Positions 5,634 to 14,610 of a DNA stretch of 15,027 nucleotides are shown here, in pieces. Position 1 is the first letter of the stretch. The number at the start of each line of letters is the position of its first letter. The translations under genes and the position numbers were made by a program. This DNA is from DASUZB01 sp035535495 (lineage in GTDB: Bacteria; Actinomycetota; CALGFH01): positions 1 to 15,027 of the forward strand of contig DATLQA010000117.1 in NCBI GenBank assembly GCA_035535495.1, given 5' to 3'. Below the pieces are notes generated by a model, which saw only the letters and a list, made by a program, of their open reading frames with translations, did no database searches and was not told the DNA's origin.

Positions 5634-6892
5634 TCAGCGGCGCAGGGCGGCGACTGGCTCGATCCTAGAGGCGCGCAGCGCCGGATAGGCCCCGGCCAGC
5701 AGGCCGGTGAGCAGGCCGATGAAGGGGGCGGCGGCCACGGTCAGCGGCTCGATCACCGGGGTCCACTGCTTCCCCAGGGCGACCAGGACCACGACGACGA
5801 CGCCGATCGCCATGCCGAACATCCCACCCAGCGCGCCCAGCACGGCGGACTCGGCGACGAACTGGGTCGCGACGTGCCGCCGCCCTGCGCCGACCGCTCG
5901 GCGCACCCCGATCTCCGGGATGCGCTCCATGACGGCCACTAAGGTGGTGTTGGCGATGCCGACCGCCCCGATGGCCAGGCAGATCCCGGCCAGGAGAAGG
6001 AACAGGGTGCCCAGATCGCCGGAGACCTGATCGCGGAGGCTGCGGGGATCTGGTGGCGCGATCACCTTGAGCGCTTCCGGGTCGTCGGGGCGGAGCGCCA
6101 GCGCGGCCTCCCCCGCGACCTGGGAGGCGGCACCAGGCCGGGTGGCGACCAGCATCTTGGGACGCTCGTCGGCGCTGGGTCTCGCGCCGAGGGCCAGCGC
6201 GGCCGCCCGGCGCGGCACGATGATCGACAGCAGGAGGTCGGGCTGGCGCTGCACGTCGTCCAGGACGCCGATCACCGAGAACGGCACGTCGTCGACGAAG
6301 ATCGCCGGCTGGGTGTCCAGCGTGGTGATGCCCAGGCGCTCGGCCACGGCCGGCCCCAGCACCGCGACGGGCTCGCCGCGGGAGTCGTGGAAGGTGTCGA
6401 ACGTGCGCCCGCTGGCCAGCGTCGGCTTGACCGCGCTGAACAGACCAGGGGAGGCGGCGACCACCCGGAGCTGCTGGCCGGCGGCATCGGCGCCGACCGG
6501 AGCGGCGCGGACCAGGTGGTCCTGCAGTGGCACCGCCCAGTAGACGCCGCCGCCGACGACGCCGTTCAGCCTGGCCACGCGGGCGTCGGCGTCGGCGGGG
6601 AACGGGTCTGGCTCGACCCAGGGGTCGCGACCGGTGGCCTCCTCGACCATCACCTCGGTCGCCGCCAGCGCGCTGAACCGGCTGCTGATCTGGTTGGAGG
6701 CCGTCGCCGTGAGGCCGAGCACGGCCACGAAGGTCGCGATGCCGATCAGGGTGCCCAGGGTCGTCAGGAGCGAGCGGCCGGGGCGTTGTAGGACACCGGC
6801 CAGGACCTCGCCGGCCAGGTCCGGCAAGGCCAGCCGGGACGGCCGCGCGACCGGGGCGCCAGGTGGCGCGCCGAGCGGCCACCGCCACCGCG

Positions 6893-6896
<4 letters not shown>
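5634..6896 (-). CDS. MacB/FtsX-type ABC transporter permease
   Basis: 420-aa permease. ATG 6896 overlaps the ATPase stop in an ATGA junction, which fixes the start. Domain order is a Pro-rich cytoplasmic N-terminus, helix 1 (about 43-64), a large extracellular MacB-PCD domain (about 65-290), and three C-terminal helices (about 293-318, 347-372 and 380-402). These surround MERIPEIGVRRAVGA, the coupling-helix motif of the FtsX/MacB family. The end EPVAALRR is also typical. It forms a tripartite-like exporter with the adjacent ATPase and adaptor. MacB-type systems act as mechanotransmitters that move peptides, lipids or drugs from the outer face of the membrane. The substrate is not known from sequence. 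Confidence 0.92.
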
Positions 6897-7584
<688 letters not shown>

Positions 7585-7588
<4 letters not shown>

Positions 7589-9015
7589 GGTCCCGTACCC
7601 ACTACGACCTGGTCACCAGGCCGCAGGGTGGCTCCGATGGGGGTGACCTGGACGTAGCCGTCCCCGGAGGCGCCCGGCCGCACCTCGACCCGCCGGCGGC
7701 TGCCGTCGGCGACGACCACGGTGACGGCGGTCTTGCCGTCGGCCCCGGCCGAGACCGCGGCCACGGGCACGGTCAGCACCTTGGCGCGCGTTGTCGCGGC
7801 CACCACGGTGACCCTGATGTCCTGGCCGGCGGTCTTGGGGTCGAGCGGCTCGGTCGCCGCGGCGACCATCTCGTAGGCGTCCCCGACGCCCGCCGGATCG
7901 GACGGGGCCGGCTCGCCGGACTCTGAGCCCTCGGGCTGCTCGGGCTGGACGAGGCTGTCCGAGACGCTCTGCACCTTGCCCCGGCTGCTGATCCCGAGCA
8001 GCTCGGCGTAGAGCTGCACGCGCTGACCGCGTCGCACCAGGTCCCGCTGCTGCGGCGAGAGCTGGCTCTTGACGACCAGCCGACCGGCCGAGACCGTGAC
8101 CAGCTTGCCGCTGGCCTTGGTCCCGACGGCCACGTGCACCCCGTCTACCCGGGCCGGGAACCCGCGCAGGAAGACCAGCTCGCCGGCTGACACCATGGGT
8201 CCGGTCTGGCGGCGCACCAGGGCCAGCTTCTGGGCGGCCTTGGCGCCGTCCTCTCTGCGGTCGTTGACCGCCTGCGCGGCCTGGGCCACGGCGAGCGGGC
8301 CGGAGCCCGCCTCGCCCTGGCCCTTTCTGGTCGCGGCGAGGACCAGCTCGGCGTCGCGAAGCGCCCGCCTGGCCTCGGTCACCGCATCCTGGGCCTGCTC
8401 TAGGAGCTCGTCGTCCTCTTCGCTGGCCGGCAGCGGCTCGTAGCCGGCGGCCGCGTAGAAGCTCCGGACCGCCGCCTCGGTCCCCTCTCCGTAGGTGCCC
8501 GCCAGGTCGCCGGAGCCGAACCCCTGCGCCCGCAGCGCGGCCTGGAGCTGCCGCACGTCCGCTCCCTCGCTGCCGGGGCGCAGATCCCGGTACACCGGGA
8601 TCCGGCCGGGAAGGGCGAACACCGGCCGACCCGACACCTCGATCAGGACGTCGCCGGCGCGGACGGGGTCGCCGGGCTTGACCCGCACCGCGGTGACCAC
8701 CGGCGCCGCGTCCTCCGTGCCGACCTGCGGCGTGACCTCCACGGTCTGCTCGGCGGAGACCAGACCACGCAGCACGACGGTGTCGACTAGGACGCGCCGC
8801 TCCACCTTGGCGGTGATCACCGAGGGGGCCGGTGGGGCGGCATCGGCCAGGGCCTGCCCCGGCGACTTGATCAGCCGAGCGGCGCCGAGCCCGGCCAGGG
8901 TCACCAGCAGAGCGGCGGCGAGGGTCTCGATCAGCAGCCGCCGCCGCTTGCGGACACTCGGGGGCACCGGTGGGGGCGGTGGCGGAGGGTCGGGCGGCTC
9001 GATCTGGTCGCTCAC
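7585..9015 (-). CDS. MacA/HlyD-like adaptor with peptidoglycan-binding domain
   Basis: 476-aa membrane-fusion type adaptor of a Gram-positive MacB system. GTG 9015 is chosen since GGGAGGA lies upstream at normal spacing. Order: proline-rich cytoplasmic tail (7-19), a basic stop VRKRRR, one membrane helix (about 27-47), and a barrel/lipoyl half (about 68-140, with VKPGDPVRAGDVLIEVSGRP in the usual place, given here in overlapping parts). Next come a PG_binding_1 domain (about 142-193: RPGSEGADVRQLQAALRAQG), a coiled-coil hairpin (about 198-270), a second lipoyl half and a C-terminal beta-barrel. The peptidoglycan-binding insert is common in actinobacterial adaptors and would dock the exporter to the wall. 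It sits between two lipoprotein genes and the ATPase. Confidence 0.9.
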
Positions 9016-9056
9016 GTCAGTTCCTCCCGCGGAGCCATGTCCACGTCGCCACGTGG

Positions 9057-9557
9057 TCAGCACTCGCCGGCTACCTGGAGGCCCGTCACCCGCCACGTCC
9101 CGCCCCGGCGCTTGAGGGTGAAGATGGCCAGTTGCGACGGTTTGTCGATGAGCTGATCGATCTGCTCGTCCGTAACGGCATCATAAAGGAGCCATTTATC
9201 CAAGTCGACGCAGTCGACCACCCGTCGGTCCTCGCCCAGCAGCTCCATCCCCTCCAGCCGGTGGCCGACGGTGCCCTTGGCGACCTGGTTACGCTCCCGA
9301 GCCGCGGCCAGGTTGGCGCGCAGGATGTCGAGCTGGGGGCTGGCGGCGTGCTCGGCCAGCGCTGGCGCGTCGGGATCGGAGGTCACGTTGGCCTTGAGCC
9401 AGGCGTCCCAGTACGCCAGGTAGGCCTGCCGCACATCGCTGTGGACCGGCCGGAGCGACGGGCCGGCCGACCCGCCGTCCGACGGCGGCGAGGCCGCGCA
9501 GCCGGATGGGACCGCCAGGGCGCACAGGACGACGGGGAGCAGGGCCCGGCGCCTCAT
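9057..9557 (-). CDS. Small lipoprotein of exporter operon
   Basis: 166-aa predicted lipoprotein. The N-terminus MRRRALLPVVLCALAVPSGC gives a basic signal peptide with Cys20 as likely lipidation site. The rest is a soluble domain with QAYLAYWDAWLKANVT near residue 45 and KRRGGTWRVTGLQVAGEC at the end, a layout like NTF2-like lipoproteins in which a Trp-rich helix is followed by a twisted sheet ending in WRVT. ATG 9557 overlaps the stop of the preceding lipoprotein (ATGA). The adaptor starts 41 nt after its stop. Probable role: extracytoplasmic accessory of the exporter; this is inferred from position. Confidence 0.82.
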   Translation of the reverse strand: MRRRALLPVVLCALAVPSGCAASPPSDGGSAGPSLRPVHSDVRQAYLAYWDAWLKANVTSDPDAPALAEHAASPQLDILRANLAAARERNQVAKGTVGHRLEGMELLGEDRRVVDCVDLDKWLLYDAVTDEQIDQLIDKPSQLAIFTLKRRGGTWRVTGLQVAGEC

Positions 9558-10492
9558 CCCTGATGACCCTGCAGGGTGTCGTTGGCCCGGCGGATGCGGT
9601 ACTCGAGCTCCTTGCTCATCTGGTCGAGGCCGAGCCGGTGTTGCTCGATCAGCTGCCGCTGGTAGCCGGCGACCACCGCCAGCCACACCCTCGGCAGATC
9701 GGTCTGTTGCTTGCAGGCCACATCCGCCCTGGCCGTGGCTATCTCGACCCGCGTCGGGGCCGGCGTCGACCACTGGTTGCCCTCGGGCTGGGCGAGCTCC
9801 AACGGCGACCCGTAGTCGAAGCCGGTCCGCTTCATGCACGCGCTCCAGGCCTCGATCACGGCCCGCACGCGGCCGTCGGCGACCGCTCGCTGGTCCGCCT
9901 CGGTGATCAGCTCGCCGTAGAGGTTCACGTCGAACTCGGGGGCACCCGTGCGCAGCTTGCGCTCGGCCTCGCCGCTGCAACCGTCCGGCGGCACCTGCCT
10001 CCCGGGCAGGGTCGCGAAGGAGCTGTCGCCGGTCAGCGCGGCCAGCTCGGCGCGTTCCTGCGCCTGTTGCTGGGCGTTGAGCCGAGGCCGCTGGCGCTGC
10101 TGGTGGTTGATCTCCGCCACCCGCGGATCGTGGTAGCCGTGCTTGGCCGCCTGCTGCGCGTCCACGATCCCAAAGGGGAACATCGGCGGCCGGCCACCCG
10201 TGACCTTCGGGTCGGGAGGTTGCCAGTTGGCGAAGCCGAGCCGCCGCATGCAGTCCTGCTCGAGCAGGCCGGAGGCCCGGTTCAGGACCTCCCACTGCTC
10301 GGCGGTGGGCACGAACGCGTCGAGCGGCAAGGTTGTCGCCTCGGCCGAGGACGCCGGCGCGGTGGTGCCGGCCCTGGGCTCGGCAGCCGGCGTGGCCCCA
10401 TCCTGCTCGGAGGTGGGGCCAGGCGCCGACGCGCACGCCGCCATCAGCAGCGCGCCGGCCAGCGCCAGCAGGAGTCGGGATCTCGGGACCAC
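9554..10492 (-). CDS. Large lipoprotein of exporter operon
   Basis: 312-aa predicted lipoprotein of unknown function. GTG 10492 is preceded by GGGAGG seven bases upstream. The N-terminus is MVPRSRLLLALAGALLMAAC with Cys20, followed by an Ala/Thr/Pro-rich linker (20-60). The rest is mainly helical, with a DCMRRLGF motif near 80, a conserved-looking Cys pair arrangement (CSGEAERKL; SACMKRTGFDYG; DVACKQQTDLP), and long Gln/Arg-rich helices. Similar Cys-containing lipoproteins accompany peptidoglycan-binding adaptor/MacB operons in Streptomyces-like genomes, as I recall. It is the first gene of the exporter operon, separated from the SH3 gene by a 12-bp hairpin. Confidence 0.85.
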   Translation of the reverse strand: MVPRSRLLLALAGALLMAACASAPGPTSEQDGATPAAEPRAGTTAPASSAEATTLPLDAFVPTAEQWEVLNRASGLLEQDCMRRLGFANWQPPDPKVTGGRPPMFPFGIVDAQQAAKHGYHDPRVAEINHQQRQRPRLNAQQQAQERAELAALTGDSSFATLPGRQVPPDGCSGEAERKLRTGAPEFDVNLYGELITEADQRAVADGRVRAVIEAWSACMKRTGFDYGSPLELAQPEGNQWSTPAPTRVEIATARADVACKQQTDLPRVWLAVVAGYQRQLIEQHRLGLDQMSKELEYRIRRANDTLQGHQG

Positions 10493-10513
10493 TCGACAAC
10501 CTCCCGGAGATGG

Positions 10514-10544
10514 GCGGTGGGGCCCGAGTCATGGGCCCCACCGC
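10514..10544. terminator. 12-bp hairpin between SH3 gene and exporter operon
   Basis: Perfect stem GCGGTGGGGCCC/GGGCCCCACCGC with a 7-nt loop (10526-10532). No T-run follows on either strand, which is common for actinobacterial terminators. It lies 13 nt after the SH3 gene stop and about 22 nt before the GTG of the large lipoprotein, so it may end the SH3 transcript or attenuate read-through into the exporter operon. Confidence 0.6.
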
Positions 10545-10557
10545 GGACGGGCTGGGC

Positions 10558-10875
10558 TCAGCAGCCCGGGAGTGAGGCGTCCGGCCTGGTCATATAGTAG
10601 TCGGCGCTGTAGCCGGTGACGCCGGTGGTCTTGTTCCGGTGCCGCAGCCACCACGGGTTCCCGCCGACGCTGGTCCCGCTGGTGATGCAGTAGATCGTCG
10701 CGCCCTGCCCTCGGTATCCGAGGCCCACGACGGTCCTGCTGGTGCTGGGCCCGGTCCGGATGCGGATCCCGCTGCCGCCGTAGTCGCCGTTGACAGAGGC
10801 GTACGCGGGAATCGCTCCGGCCATAAGGCCGAGCACCAGCAGTGCCGTGGCCAACGGCCTGGCCAACCTCTTCAT
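10558..10875 (-). CDS. Small secreted SH3-like domain protein
   Basis: 105-aa exported protein. ATG 10875 follows GGAGGAGGG directly upstream. The signal peptide MKRLARPLATALLVLGLMAG continues to an AYA cleavage site after residue 26. The mature 79 residues form a bacterial SH3-type domain: the RIRTGPSTSRTVVGLGYRGQ strand-loop is the SH3_3 hallmark, and a WWLRH strand and GYSADYYM end complete it. Two cysteines (63 and the last residue 105) could form a disulfide. Such domains usually bind the cell wall or attach to wall enzymes, but here the domain stands alone. It is divergent from the LAL regulator and lies upstream of the exporter operon. Confidence 0.85.
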   Translation of the reverse strand: MKRLARPLATALLVLGLMAGAIPAYASVNGDYGGSGIRIRTGPSTSRTVVGLGYRGQGATIYCITSGTSVGGNPWWLRHRNKTTGVTGYSADYYMTRPDASLPGC

Positions 10876-10924
10876 CCCTCCTCCTTTTCTCGCTGGCGCC
10901 GTCCGCGCCTGCCGTTCGATGTGA

Positions 10925-10934
10925 GGAGATCTCC
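10925..10934. promoter_or_regulatory. Palindrome GGAGATCTCC in divergent intergenic region
   Basis: A perfect 10-bp palindrome lies 47 bp (centre to centre) from the large inverted repeat and about 50 bp upstream of the SH3 gene start. It resembles the GGGGATCTCCCC core of the larger repeat and may be a second, weaker operator. Confidence 0.35.
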
Positions 10935-10940
10935 GCGGTG

Positions 10941-10946
10941 ACGGTA
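10941..10946 (-). promoter_or_regulatory. Candidate -10 box (TACCGT) for SH3 gene
   Basis: TACCGT on the minus strand fits the TANNNT pattern and begins 22 nt past the operator-like palindrome at 10969-10984, which would overlap the -35 position. It would give a leader of about 60 nt. The same hexamer occurs with nearly the same spacing before the small gene at 13964. No good -35 hexamer is present, as expected for an activator-dependent promoter. Confidence 0.3.
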
Positions 10947-10957
10947 TGGCCGTGACG

Positions 10958-10995
10958 GGGGTTTGCCCCTGGGGAGATCCCCAGGGGCAAACCCC
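10958..10995. promoter_or_regulatory. 17-bp perfect inverted repeat with PimM-type operator core
   Basis: Arms GGGGTTTGCCCCTGGGG (10958-10974) and CCCCAGGGGCAAACCCC (10979-10995) flank AGAT. The central 16 bp, CTGGGGAGATCCCCAG (10969-10984), match CTVGGGAWWTCCCBAG, the operator I recall for PAS-LuxR regulators such as PimM, at 15 of 16 positions. It lies between two divergent genes, one of them a LuxR-domain regulator. A terminator role is unlikely because both flanking genes point away. Confidence 0.6.
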
Positions 10996-11035
10996 AGAGT
11001 TCGGCCGGGCACCCGAGGAATACGGCGGTTCGGGC

Positions 11036-11064
11036 TGGACCCGCTCGCGGCCATTCCCTATAAA
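11036..11064 (+). promoter_or_regulatory. Sigma-70-like promoter for LAL regulator
   Basis: TGGACC (11036-11041; 4 of 6 to TTGACA) is separated by 17 bp from TATAAA (11059-11064; 5 of 6 to TATAAT). The start site would fall near 11071, about 50 nt before the ATG at 11120. Confidence 0.5.
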
Positions 11065-11119
11065 CGAGCAGGTTGTTCCGTTGCAGCAAACTGGGGGCAT
11101 TCAGCAGGGGCCGCACGCC

Positions 11120-13897
11120 ATGGATGGGATCTTCGTCGGACGGCAACCCGAGCTCGCGTTCCTGCATGCACGGCTGGATGAGGCCAGAGACGGCGCCCCG
11201 CGGGCGGTACTGCTGGAAGGTGCCCCCGGCGTCGGCAAGACGGCGCTGCTCAGCGAGTTCCTCGTCCACGCCGACTGCCACCGGGTGGTCGCGGCCAGCG
11301 GAGAGGAGCTGGAGCGGAACCTGGCCTACGGCGTCGTCGAGCAGCTCGTCGCCGAGTCGGGCGAGCCACCGCCGGAGCGGCTGACGGTGCTCGGCTCGGA
11401 CAAGGTCACGGGCGCCGACCCGATGCGGATCGGCGGAGGGGTTGTCCACCTGCTCGACCGGCTGCAGGCCGCCGGTCCGGTCATCGTGGTCGTCGAGGAC
11501 GCTCATTGGGCGGATCCGCCATCGCTGCAGGCGCTGGCGTTCGCGCTGCGCCGGCTGCGCGCCGACCGGGTGCTGGCCGTGCTGTCGGTCCGCGACGACG
11601 CCGGCGAGTGCCTTCCCGCCAGCCTGTGCCGGCTGGTGGCCGGCCAGACCGGCGCGAGGCTGCGCCTTGGCGGACTCGACCCGGAGGAGCTGCGGGCGCT
11701 CAGCGCGTCCCTGGGCGGCGCGCTGTCGCCGCGGGCCGCCGCGCGGCTGCACGATCACACCGGCGGCAACGCCCTCCACGCCCGGGCGCTGCTGGACGCG
11801 CTGCCCATCGGCGTCTTCCATGACCACTCCAGGCCGCTGCCGGTGCCGCGGTCGTTCCGCATGCTCGTCGTCGCCAAGCTCGCCGCCTGCCCACCCGAGG
11901 CCGAGCGGCTGGTGGTGGCCGCGGCGGTGCTGGGCATCCGCTGCCCGCTCGCGATCGCCAGCCGTCTAGGCGAGGTCGACGATCCGCTGGGGGCGCTGGA
12001 GCGGGCCATCGCCGCCCGGCTCCTCGAGGAGCGACCCACCACCGCCGACCTGCTGGTCGAGTTCCCCCACCCGCTCGTCCGGGCCGCCATTTACCACGAC
12101 CTCGGCCCCGCCAGGCGCGCGGCTCTGCACGCGCGCGCCGCCCAGCTGGTCGAGGGCGAGGCGAACACCATCCGGCATCGGGTCGCCGCGGCCAGCGGCC
12201 CGGACCACGAGCTGGCCGCCGAGCTGGCCGCCCTGGCCGGTCGGCAGGCCAGGATGGGCGGGTCGATCGCCGCCGCCGACAGCCTGCTGGCGGCGGCCCG
12301 GCTGCGCGAGACCCGCGTCCAGAGGGAGCGGTTGGTGCTCGAAGCGGTCGAGCAGCTGCTGCTGGGCGGCAACCCCAGCGAGGCGGCCGCCTTCACCGAC
12401 GACCTGCTGTCGTTCGCCGATGGGGCCCGCCGGGACTACGTCCTGGCCCGGCTGGCGATGACCGGGGGCCGCCACGCCGAGGCCGAGCGCCTCCTGACGC
12501 GCGCCTGGCTGGGCAACGACCCGGCCGTCGATCCCGACCTGGCTCCGGCGATCGCTGAACAGCTGGCCCTCCACGGCCTGGCCCACGCCAACGCCGCGCA
12601 GGCCGTGACCTGGGCGCGGCGCGCCTTGGCGGCCGGCCGGCCGGCGGCTGCGGCGCCGTCGAACCTGCTCGACATCCTGGCCACCGGGCTGGTGCTGGGT
12701 GGTCACGCGCCAGAGGCGCTCGCCGCGACCGCCTCGCTGCCCGACCGCGCCGTGGCGGACGCGCCAGAGTGTCCTGACGGGTTGGTCGGGCGCGGCATCG
12801 CCCGCCTCTGCAGCGACGACCTGGCGGGCGCCCTCCAGGACCTGTCGCTGGCGCAGGCGACCTATCGGCGCCACCGCATGCCGCTGCCCTGGGGGATCAT
12901 CGGCCTGGCCTTCCTGGCCGAGACCGAGTACCGGCTCGGTGCCTGGGACGACGCCACCATCCACGCCGAGCTCGCCGTCGCCATCGCCCGGGACACCGAT
13001 CAGGAGTGCCTGGCGCCGCTGGTCCATGCGGTCGCCGCCTTTCCGCTGGCCGCGCGCGGGATCCGCGAGCGCGCCGTGGCCCATGCCGCGGCCGCCTCGG
13101 CGCACCTGCGGGTCGTGGGCGCCGAGAGCAGCACGGCGTGGGTCGCCACCGCCGCGGCGCTCCTCGCCCTCGCCGCCGACGACGAGCATGTGGTGGCGGC
13201 CGCGCTGGACCCGGTCGGGCGCCTGACCGACTGGGCGGCCGTGGAGGAGCCCGGTTGCCAGCCCTGGCGGGCGCTCTGCGCCGAGGCGCTGGTAGGGCTT
13301 GGTCGATGTGACCAGGCCGAGGCCCTGCTGGCGCCCTTGGAGGCGGTCGCCGCGGCCCAGGGCCGGAGGTCGTCGCTGCTGGCGGCGGGTCGGGCTCGCG
13401 GGACGCTGGAGGCGGCTCGAGGGCATCCAGGGCGGGCCGAGGCGGCCTTCCAGGCAGGCCTGGAATGCGCCAGTCCCCTCCTCATGCCGTTCGAGCGGGC
13501 GCTGCTCGAGGCCGCCTACGGGCGCTTCCTGCGCCGGATCGGACGGCGCGCCGACGCCGTGTCCGCCCTCGAGGCCGCCCAGGCGCGGTTCGCGCATCTC
13601 GACGCGCGTCCGTTCCTGGACCGCTGCCGCCGGGACCTGGACGCCTGCGGCCGTGCGCCCGAGCGGCGGCAGGCTGGGCCGAGAGCGACCCTGACCCGTC
13701 AGGAGCTCGCCGTCGCCCGGCTGGTCGCCGCCGGCGGGACCAACCGGGAGGCGGCGGCCAAGCTGGTCGTGAGCGTCAAGACGATCGAGTACCACCTGGG
13801 CAACGTCTACGCCAAGCTCGGGGTCACGTCCCGCACGCAGCTGGCCCTCCGCTTTGGGCAAGCGGTAGCGACACCCTCACCACGTCCCCGTTCCTAG
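11120..13897 (+). CDS. LAL-family LuxR regulator (ATPase plus HTH)
   Basis: 925-aa transcriptional activator of the large ATP-binding LuxR (LAL/MalT-like) class, of usual length. ATG 11120 starts MDGIFVGRQPELAFLHARLD, the standard LAL N-terminus; AGGGG lies ten bases upstream. AAA-type ATPase: Walker A GAPGVGKT (34-41) and Walker B VIVVVEDAHWAD (121-132). The middle is a long Ala-rich helical TPR-like region (about 350-850). The C-terminal LuxR helix-turn-helix (about 858-915) reads LTRQELAVARLVAAGGTNRE, then VSVKTIEYHLGNVYAKLGV. It is divergent from the SH3 gene, and by context the likely binder of the inverted repeat at 10958-10995. LAL proteins often control secondary-metabolite or catabolic clusters. 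The inducer is not predictable. Confidence 0.93.
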   Translation: MDGIFVGRQPELAFLHARLDEARDGAPRAVLLEGAPGVGKTALLSEFLVHADCHRVVAASGEELERNLAYGVVEQLVAESGEPPPERLTVLGSDKVTGADPMRIGGGVVHLLDRLQAAGPVIVVVEDAHWADPPSLQALAFALRRLRADRVLAVLSVRDDAGECLPASLCRLVAGQTGARLRLGGLDPEELRALSASLGGALSPRAAARLHDHTGGNALHARALLDALPIGVFHDHSRPLPVPRSFRMLVVAKLAACPPEAERLVVAAAVLGIRCPLAIASRLGEVDDPLGALERAIAARLLEERPTTADLLVEFPHPLVRAAIYHDLGPARRAALHARAAQLVEGEANTIRHRVAAASGPDHELAAELAALAGRQARMGGSIAAADSLLAAARLRETRVQRERLVLEAVEQLLLGGNPSEAAAFTDDLLSFADGARRDYVLARLAMTGGRHAEAERLLTRAWLGNDPAVDPDLAPAIAEQLALHGLAHANAAQAVTWARRALAAGRPAAAAPSNLLDILATGLVLGGHAPEALAATASLPDRAVADAPECPDGLVGRGIARLCSDDLAGALQDLSLAQATYRRHRMPLPWGIIGLAFLAETEYRLGAWDDATIHAELAVAIARDTDQECLAPLVHAVAAFPLAARGIRERAVAHAAAASAHLRVVGAESSTAWVATAAALLALAADDEHVVAAALDPVGRLTDWAAVEEPGCQPWRALCAEALVGLGRCDQAEALLAPLEAVAAAQGRRSSLLAAGRARGTLEAARGHPGRAEAAFQAGLECASPLLMPFERALLEAAYGRFLRRIGRRADAVSALEAAQARFAHLDARPFLDRCRRDLDACGRAPERRQAGPRATLTRQELAVARLVAAGGTNREAAAKLVVSVKTIEYHLGNVYAKLGVTSRTQLALRFGQAVATPSPRPRS

Positions 13898-13910
13898 GAG
13901 AACCCCTAGG
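13893..13910. promoter_or_regulatory. CCTAGG-6 nt-CCTAGG inverted repeat: operator or weak terminator
   Basis: The repeat begins in the last codons of the LAL gene. Its core CTAGGAGAACCCCTAG (13894-13909) agrees with CTVGGGAWWTCCCBAG at 13 of 16 positions. It lies 55 nt before the small gene at 13964. With only 6 bp of stem and no T-run, it is a poor terminator. Confidence 0.4.
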
Positions 13911-13932
13911 GCGGGGGGCCAGAGACCTGCCG

Positions 13933-13938
13933 TACCGT
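13933..13938 (+). promoter_or_regulatory. Candidate -10 box (TACCGT) for small gene
   Basis: TACCGT lies 23 nt past the operator-like repeat and would give a leader of about 20 nt before the GTG at 13964. The same hexamer stands 22 nt from the larger operator on the SH3 side. Confidence 0.3.
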
Positions 13939-13963
13939 GATGGCGGGCGTGGGAGGAGGCTGC

Positions 13964-14116
13964 GTGCGTGTCGTCGTGGAACTGCACCGCACCGAGGACG
14001 ACGGCGTCTACGGCGTGGTCATCGCCGCTCCGGAGGAAACCGGCCTGCCACAGCCGTTCTCAGGATGGCTCGAGCTGCTGCGGCTGCTCGAGGCGCTCGC
14101 TTCCCCGACGGTCTAG
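13964..14116 (+). CDS. 50-aa small acidic protein, GTG start
   Basis: GTG 13964 is preceded by GGGAGGAGG (13951-13959), one of the strongest ribosome binding sites in the window, and the frame ends at TAG 14114-14116. The product has a beta-like start (MRVVVELHRTEDDGVYGVVI), a Pro/Glu loop, and an amphipathic helix PFSGWLELLRLLEALA. The strand-loop-strand-helix layout and strongly coding-like base use support a real protein. I have a vague memory of similar PFSGWLELLRLLE peptides in actinobacterial genomes but cannot name a family. It has no signal or membrane segment, so it is probably cytoplasmic. The nearby LAL gene may regulate it. Confidence 0.65.
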   Translation: MRVVVELHRTEDDGVYGVVIAAPEETGLPQPFSGWLELLRLLEALASPTV

Positions 14117-14610
14117 TGGGGGCGGGATGGGCGCCTGGCGCGCTTCCCAGTCGACCCACGTGGTGCCGATGGCGGCGAGGTAGGCGTCGACGGCGGTGCC
14201 GATGGTGGGAACAAATGGTCGGGACCACGGCCTCCAGTACTTGGTGGAGGGAGTCGACATCGGTGATCGGCTCGGCCGTGACCACACCCAGCCGACGGGA
14301 TTGGGTGGGCGCCGGCGGCGGAAGTAGCCGGCGTTGGCGAAGAACAGGGGGGCGTCGAAGCGGTACAGGAGCGGGCTGGGGATGGGGCGCTGGGGTGGCG
14401 GTCGATGTCCTGGTAGCCCTTTAAGGGCGTCCTCGCGACCCAGGACGGCGTCGCAGGGCCGCCAGGCGCGGCGGACGAAGTCGGCCAGCTACAGCAGGAT
14501 GGCCACGAAGATGCCGAGCAGCACAATCGCCTTCGGCGGGAGCCCTTCCGGCGAACGTAATTGTCCGTTGTCGCCGGCATGGGAGACCAGCAGCTCGGCC
14601 GGCCACCAGC
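14117..14610 (-). pseudogene. Decayed SulP-type anion permease, C-terminal/STAS remnant
   Basis: Pieces of one protein are spread over three minus-strand frames: a last membrane helix (AIVLLGIFVAILL, then an in-frame TAG at 14491-14489 where Trp is likely), LADFVRRAWRP, DAVLGREDALKG, GYQDIDRHPSA, PLLYRFDAPLFFANAGYFRRR, VVTAEPITDVDS, and finally VPTIGTAVDAYLAAIG. These are, in order, hallmarks of the linker and STAS domain of SulP sulfate/bicarbonate-type transporters. At least three frameshifts, one stop and an apparent deletion in the middle of the STAS domain show it is dead. The membrane part upstream is missing. Boundaries are approximate. Confidence 0.7.

Noticed and set aside
10958..10995. 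17-bp hairpin as a transcription terminator
   Set aside because: It lies upstream of both divergent genes and has no T-run on either side; an operator or leader structure is more likely.
11966..13861. 631-codon minus-strand ORF opposite the LAL regulator
   Set aside because: Gly/Arg/Gln-rich shadow frame produced by high GC; the plus-strand frame has clear ATPase and LuxR domains.
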